From Isoetes taiwanensis (lineage: Eukaryota > Streptophyta > Lycopodiopsida > Isoetales > Isoetaceae): a DNA stretch of 64,000 nucleotides. The position numbers and the translations under genes are program-made. Positions 58,541 to 64,000 of the stretch are shown here, in pieces. Under the pieces are notes generated by a model. That model was not told the DNA's origin, searched no databases, and saw nothing but the letters and a program-made list of their open reading frames with translations. Location: NCBI GenBank assembly GCA_021234155.1, contig JAJEKV010000027.1, positions 5,144,623 through 5,208,622 of the forward strand. Direction: 5' to 3'. Position 1 is the first letter of the stretch. Each line of letters starts with the position of its first letter.

Positions 58541-61500
58541 TTAGCTTGTTGGCATGATGAGCTTAAAGGCTTCATTACTAGTTTCTTCTTGAAATTCATA
58601 ACCAAGTGCAATGGCACATTCCACAAAACGTTCTTTTTCCTCCTTTTGAACTTGAATCCCAATAAGCACATTACCCCCTTCTTCACCCTGCAACATGTTA
58701 TGTGTTAACCTTCTTGAAAAAAATATTAGCAAAAATTTATGCTTAGTCTCTGGTCTAAATATGTGATAATCGAGGTAATTGTATATTTCTTCACCTAAGC
58801 ACTTTACCATGGGGCTTGAAACCCCACCTTATTAACAGAAAAGAAAAGTGTTTGAAGTAAATATGTGGTCTCCAAAGACAGCGCCGTATGTAAGGCATGA
58901 GGAAAAAGAGCACAATGTCTTACCCTTTCACATGCAATCAAAGGATCCTTGAGGGTTTATTTGTTCGGTGACAAAGGGAAAGGACACTACAACCTACTCT
59001 ACCATCATCTTTTTGATCATTACTCTCCCAACAGAAAAATGATAATTGCTTTTCGCAGTAGTGGCTACGCTCTTTCAGAAGTGCAGTTGCTCAACATCAG
59101 GTTCTAAGATCACAGTATGATCTACCACTAGACAGTAGCATGGTGCTTGGGCTTGGCTTAATGGGTGCTCAAGTTAAGCCTAAATAGCTCCTTTCCAAAA
59201 GCATAGAATATTGGATATCATAACATAGTTAGAAAATGTGCATAACAAAAGTTCGACGCACCTGTGACCTGTAATGGAACAGCGATATATTCCAATGTGG
59301 TGTGAATGTGTCCAGAAACTTCTTAAGAGCACCAGGCTTTTCTGGAAATATAAATCTGCATAGAATTTCATCCTTAACAAATGCACGGCCTCCCATCTGC
59401 AATCAGAGAATTGAATGTGAACAGCAATAGAAATTTTCATATACCAAACTTTAGCTCTATAAGATATTACCAGGTGCCGGAGATGGTCTTTGACTAAATC
59501 ATTTTCTGTCATATCTAGAACTTGCAACCCAGAAGCAACTATTCGCTTTATCAGATCCTGGACTTCCTCTTCCTTGTGAATGCTAACACTGCAAAGAGCG
59601 TTGAAGGTCATCTTAGCTATGTTACAGAAGACATGATAAAGATGTGGTAACAGACATGGAGTTGTACTTCTAAAAGTTAGTTCAACAAAAACATTACCTT
59701 ACCTACATAAAACAAGGGCATTTTGGTCATCAGAATATCGATATTTCAATTCTGTAATGTTGACATGTCCAATCTGAAAGTATAATGACCCAACTGCTTC
59801 GGACCCCAAAATTTGGTTGTGAAAAAGCAAAACGAAAGCTCATAACATAAAATTTACCAGGTCAACCAGCTTTTTAAATGTTCCTGGTTTCTCTGACATA
59901 GTTATTGCAAGAACAGCCTCTTTCCTAGCGCCAACATTCGCTAGTTCCGTGACAAGTCGCAAGCGATCAAAATTCATATTGGCCCCACTAGTAATAGCTA
60001 CAACAGTTTCGCCTTGCAGTCCATAATATTTGCAGTAGGCTTTTGCTCCTGCCAATGCAAGAGCTCCTGCAGGCTCAAGAATACTTCTTTTCTCCTCAAA
60101 CATGTCCTACCTTGCAATTAACAGGGGAAGTGTGAAGTTAAGCATGACATATCTCACAACATATAACAATTTAAGAAGGAATATGAATACCAAAGTATAA
60201 AGTTAACAGCACAAGCTATAGAAGATGTTTCATTTTGTTTCTACTGTTGTATATTGTTTCTACTATTGTGTAATGACGGAAACACACCAAGGCAATGCTG
60301 GAAAGTTCCAAATGCTTGCAGTACGCATTGAATGTTCTAGGAATAGTAAACTGAATACCTTTATAGCAGCACAAACTGCATCACGGTTAACAAGAACAAC
60401 TCCATCAATCAGCTCCCTGCATAGGCGAAATGTCTCTTCACCAACTTGTTTCACAGCTACGCCATCCGCAAAACCACCACAGTGCTCAAGTAACACACGT
60501 TCACCATGATACAAAGAGAGCGCCATTGCGTTTGCATCAATGGGCTCTACTCCAATAATTTTAACCTTTGAATTCAATGTCTCAGACCATATATATCAAT
60601 TCATCAAAGAAATGTTGGGATCATGCGTGGCTACCTCTGGTCGAATACGCTTTATGTAAGCTGCAATGCCTGCAATAAGACCTCCACCGCCAACTGGAAC
60701 AAAGACAGCATGTAGTGGGCCTCCATGTTGGCGAATAATTTCCATCCCAACTGTCCCTTGTCCCGCAATGATCTCTGGATTGTCGAATGGTGGTATAAAA
60801 ATTCTACCTTCCTGCTGGCTGCGTTTTTTCGCGTAAGATTGGGCTTCATCATATGAATCACCAACTAATACCACAGTTGCGCCCAGCCTTTCTACAGACA
60901 TCCACTGCCAAGAATGACAAATAGAGACTATAAGAGTGTAGCTAGTACAGAAAGTACATACAAAATAAGGAGTCCCAAATGAGTCATTGCAAAGTTGAGA
61001 GCTCTCTTCAATGTAAGGCCACACATCTAATCGTTTCGCTTTATCCACTGAGATAAAAAATTGCTATTGCATTTGGCACGTCTCTATGCAGAAAATGGTC
61101 CTTGTAATAGTGTTAACTATAAATATTCAATCTTTGACATTCTTTTTATTATTCTTATTAGAAAAAAATAGACATGCAGCATTTTCTGCTAAAAGCTTAT
61201 ATTTTCAGATATATTAGAGGTTGGATAAGAGTTACAGAGAATGTGATTTGAAGATGCTATCATACCTTAATTTCAGGGGTAGTGACTGGCATAGCTATGA
61301 CTGCATCACAGCCAAGCCGACGCGCAGCCAGTGCAACGCCTTGGGCATGGTTACCAGCAGATGAACATATTACCCCCTTGCTCAACTGTGCAGGGGATAG
61401 CTTTGCCATCATGTTATATGCTCCTCGCAATTTGAAAGAAAACACCTATGCCAATTCCCAAATTCACTTGTAAGTTCTACAACCCATCTTAAACCTGCTG

Positions 61501-62050
61501 TGTAATGCAACAACTACCTAACAAGGAATGAGTAAATGGAAATTAGAGAGACCGGTTGGAGATCCTCGCGCTTGAGAAGAATTTGAACACCCAGCTTTGC
61601 ATTTAATTTTTCTGCAGACTCCAAAGGAGATTCTATAGCAACGTCATATACTTTTGAGGTAAGAATTCCAGTTATATAAGAAAATGCATCTGGTCCTCCA
61701 CTCACTACATTTTTATCCGCCACTCTTGTCTTCTCTGAGATACCACCGAGATAACCCGCCTCGTATTGCAACGATTCAGGCAAAGCTTTCAACAAAGGAG
61801 CTTCCTGTTCCTGTTGCTCAACTGCAGCATGGTCTGTTGCTGTAATATTCTCTACCTGAGCAACAGAAGCCACAACTACAGGGCCATTTTCGCGTTTGGA
61901 GGCGGCAAGACATGGGATATGGGAGGAAGGTCTGGCAAGGGGTATAGCAAGTGGACGTATTTCTGCACCACAGTTAGAAGGCAGGGCATAGGAATACCTG
62001 GAAACTGGCACCAACGAAGCCGATTTGCAGAGGAGTACAGAGAACTCCAT
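58541..62050 (-). CDS. Threonine deaminase (biosynthetic), chloroplastic
   Basis: PLP enzyme converting L-threonine to 2-oxobutanoate and ammonia, the first step of isoleucine synthesis in the plastid; allosterically inhibited by isoleucine. Nine exons on the complement with GT-AG borders: 61553-62050, 61266-61445, 60635-60904, 60359-60565, 59858-60106, 59703-59773, 59471-59588, 59262-59396, 58541-58687; 624 codons, close to other plant enzymes. Residues 1 to about 90 are a transit-peptide-like region. The PLP lysine is Lys171 in [15 protein letters not shown] (about 194-200), GGGGLIAG (about 298-305) and TSGANMNF (about 424-431) complete the active site. Two ACT-like regulatory domains follow (from [13 protein letters not shown] and from [13 protein letters not shown]). 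The earlier TTG frame extension at 62107 is not used. In Arabidopsis the gene is OMR1. Intact. Confidence 0.95.
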
Positions 62051-62319
62051 CGATGCTGAGGTCTGATTGAAGAAAGAAGTAAATTCTATATGGTCTTGGC
62101 CAAACAAGAGAACTCAACTTCGTACTTGGAGAAGGTTTGCTGTAGATGTTAGTATGACTTTAGTATGGAAAAAGATTGTTTAGACTACTGCTTTTCTATT
62201 GGCTTTCTTCTTCCACGACTACTGCCTCCCTTGTGCTATATTCAGTGTTGGGCCCTATCACAAAATTTACTAATGCTTCCTCAAATAGCCTTGTTGAATT
62301 AAAGTTGAGGAACAAGAAC

Positions 62320-62660
62320 ACAAACCTCCTCTCCTAAAAGTATTACAAAGAATATAAGAGTAGTGGACCAAGATGTAGTGAATGGAGGACCAGATGCATT
62401 TTCTTATATAATTGGATTTATTACTTCAACAGTGTATGGTATCGCCTCCTCCTCTAAATGTGACAATAGTCATGTAGATGTGGCTTCTGGAAGAAGATCT
62501 AGCAAAGTGTATAATAACATGTAGACGTATTTATTTATACAATCGAGTTAAGGAGATGGGTATGTAGAAAATACCTCAAAACTGGCACCAAATAAAGCGG
62601 ATTTACAAAAGAGTGTTAAACACTCCATTGCTGGTGAGGTCAAGGCGTAATTCTATGTCG
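62320..62660. pseudogene. Scrambled partial copy of threonine deaminase exon 1
   Basis: 62345-62445 on the plus strand resembles coding sequence of exon 1 (gtggaggaccagatgcattt and neighbours), the opposite orientation to the gene. 62470-62655 resembles the start of exon 1 in the same orientation as the gene (tggcaccaa..aag.cgattt, then cactccat). Both are diverged with no open frame. It is a decayed duplicate in which one part has been inverted. Confidence 0.75.
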
Positions 62661-64000
62661 CCTCCGATTAAACGTATATGAATCAACTTTGTATATGGCC
62701 TTCAATTTAAATGATGCCATTTTTACATTGATTTGGTGTGATTTTTCTTGCTTCATTGGTGCTTGGATGTCAATTGTTGCTATGCTAAACTTGAAATGTC
62801 TTTGTAGTTGTAGCTCCTTCCTATGCCTCATCTACACTAGATGTTGAAATGGCGATGTAATTGTCTCCTAATATTGTAGCATTAGACTATGCTAATGTAA
62901 AAAATAGAAACAACCTTTGTTGAGAATCGTGTCTGCATGATTGCAATAGAAAGCAAGTTATTTGTTTGGTATTACAAAAAAGACAAGAATACCTTACCAA
63001 AAACTAGTGCATAAACGACCAGATCTTGGACAATCACATGCCATGTGTGCCTATGCATGATATGAAAGAGCTTTATCCCAATAACTAGAGGATGAGGAGA
63101 AGGACGAGGACCAATGATATGGATGAAAGTTTCTGCAAAACTCAACAAACATTAGGATAAATATAACAGCGGATCTCGATATAACTGATTATTTGGCACT
63201 ATACCCGATTATACTCGAGCTCCGGAACATCAAGACACAAGAGTTTTACCTAGTCCACCTGAGAAACTTACGAAATTAAATGGCCTATGTAACACTAATG
63301 TTATATCTGAGGGCCTATTTTTGAAGCAATGATGCAACTGGGGCATGTGGAAAGACAGGAACTTAGCTCCCATAGTATCTGTTTTGGAGAAGAGGCCGGG
63401 TAGTTCTTGTTCAGTAACTGGCCTTAGTTGTGTCATTAGAGTCTAGGAAATTAGTCCTTCTCTCCTGTAGTATCCTATGGAGAAGAAGTTGAGAGGGGTT
63501 CTAAGAGTACTAGGCTCAGAGTATGGACTGCTATTCATGGATTAGAGAAGTGGTAGCAGTTCCATACTCAACTGTATGTATATAAATGTCTTATCATTCG
63601 AATATAATACAGACTCTTGTCTTCAAAAAAAAAAAAAAATGTTGATTTGGAGGAAAAGCATACTTGTTTAAAATGGTTGACTTTATAGACATTAAAAAAA
63701 AAAAGGAACTAAGAAGAAGAAGAAGACGCAATTTTTAGGCAACATTCGACTGGACATATGATGCATACACCAAGAATCTTCCTAAAAATGCTTAAGGTAA
63801 GTATAGGTACAATGATGTAAGTGACTCTACAAAAGGAGAGAGTGTGAAATCTTTCAAGGTATCCTTTAGGGTAAACAAGAATTACATAGATGTTAGATTG
63901 GGCCCAAATTATAAATTTTTTTTTTTTTTTTATATGGGTTAAAGATGCTACGCGGTATTACAAGCAGGAAGACCTCACCAACCATTTAGAATATGAGAAG
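62661..64000. other. No recognised gene
   Basis: AT-rich. A sequence at about 63440-63625 ending in gaatataatacagactcttgtcttc and a run of A resembles the end of an LTR or a retroposed transcript, but no partner repeat is in the window. A 20-base T run lies at about 63918-63937. Confidence 0.4.

Noticed and set aside
61514-62107. Threonine deaminase start at 62107
   Set aside because: That codon is TTG. The first in-frame ATG, with a transit-peptide-like sequence after it, is at 62050.

Overview
The window is flowering-plant nuclear DNA. Both intact genes have GT-AG introns and chloroplast-targeted products, and the rest is AT-rich sequence filled with nested transposable elements: Helitrons, a CACTA element, LINEs, LTR-retrotransposon relics, a TRIM-like mosaic and MITEs. 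I cannot name the species.

Layout. 1-8404 holds no convincing gene: a PPR-like relic (about 1155-1850), three short tandem duplications and an isolated Helitron 3' end (3815-3844). 8405-48783 is a head-to-tail array of four related Helitron units (0 to 3), all on the + strand. A complete unit reads promoter, ORF A, Rep/helicase gene, ORF B, spacer. Only the last unit ends in a proper Helitron 3' terminus (hairpin plus CTAG at 48754-48783). Younger insertions sit in the array: a 2.58-kb solo LTR (9375-11954, TSD ggtac), a 925-bp TIR element (22847-23771, TSD tgttg), a 4.3-kb CACTA element (26585-30889, TSD aga), a decayed LINE block (35984-38741) and a 5'-truncated LINE (44330-46001). Aligning the four units by eye exposes each insertion as an exact gap.

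48784-64000 is the genic flank. CLPR4 (complement 50484-53246, seven exons, 317 codons) encodes a catalytically inactive subunit of the plastid Clp protease core. Biosynthetic threonine deaminase (complement 58541-62050, nine exons, 624 codons) makes the first committed step of isoleucine synthesis. Between them lie a TRIM-like inverted mosaic (53640-54870) and a Ty3/gypsy relic (complement 55330-57800). A scrambled copy of threonine deaminase exon 1 lies just upstream of that gene (62320-62660).

How it fits together. Every Rep/helicase copy is broken by stops, frameshifts or insertions, so the array is dead as sequenced, although the HUH, paired-tyrosine and PIF1-type helicase motifs remain readable. 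The most unusual point is that the small ORFs before (A) and after (B) the Rep/helicase gene appear to be diverged paralogues of each other and resemble no Helitron protein I know, including RPA-like ones. Units 1 and 2 share three nonsense mutations absent from unit 3, so part of the array probably grew by duplication after the element had begun to decay.
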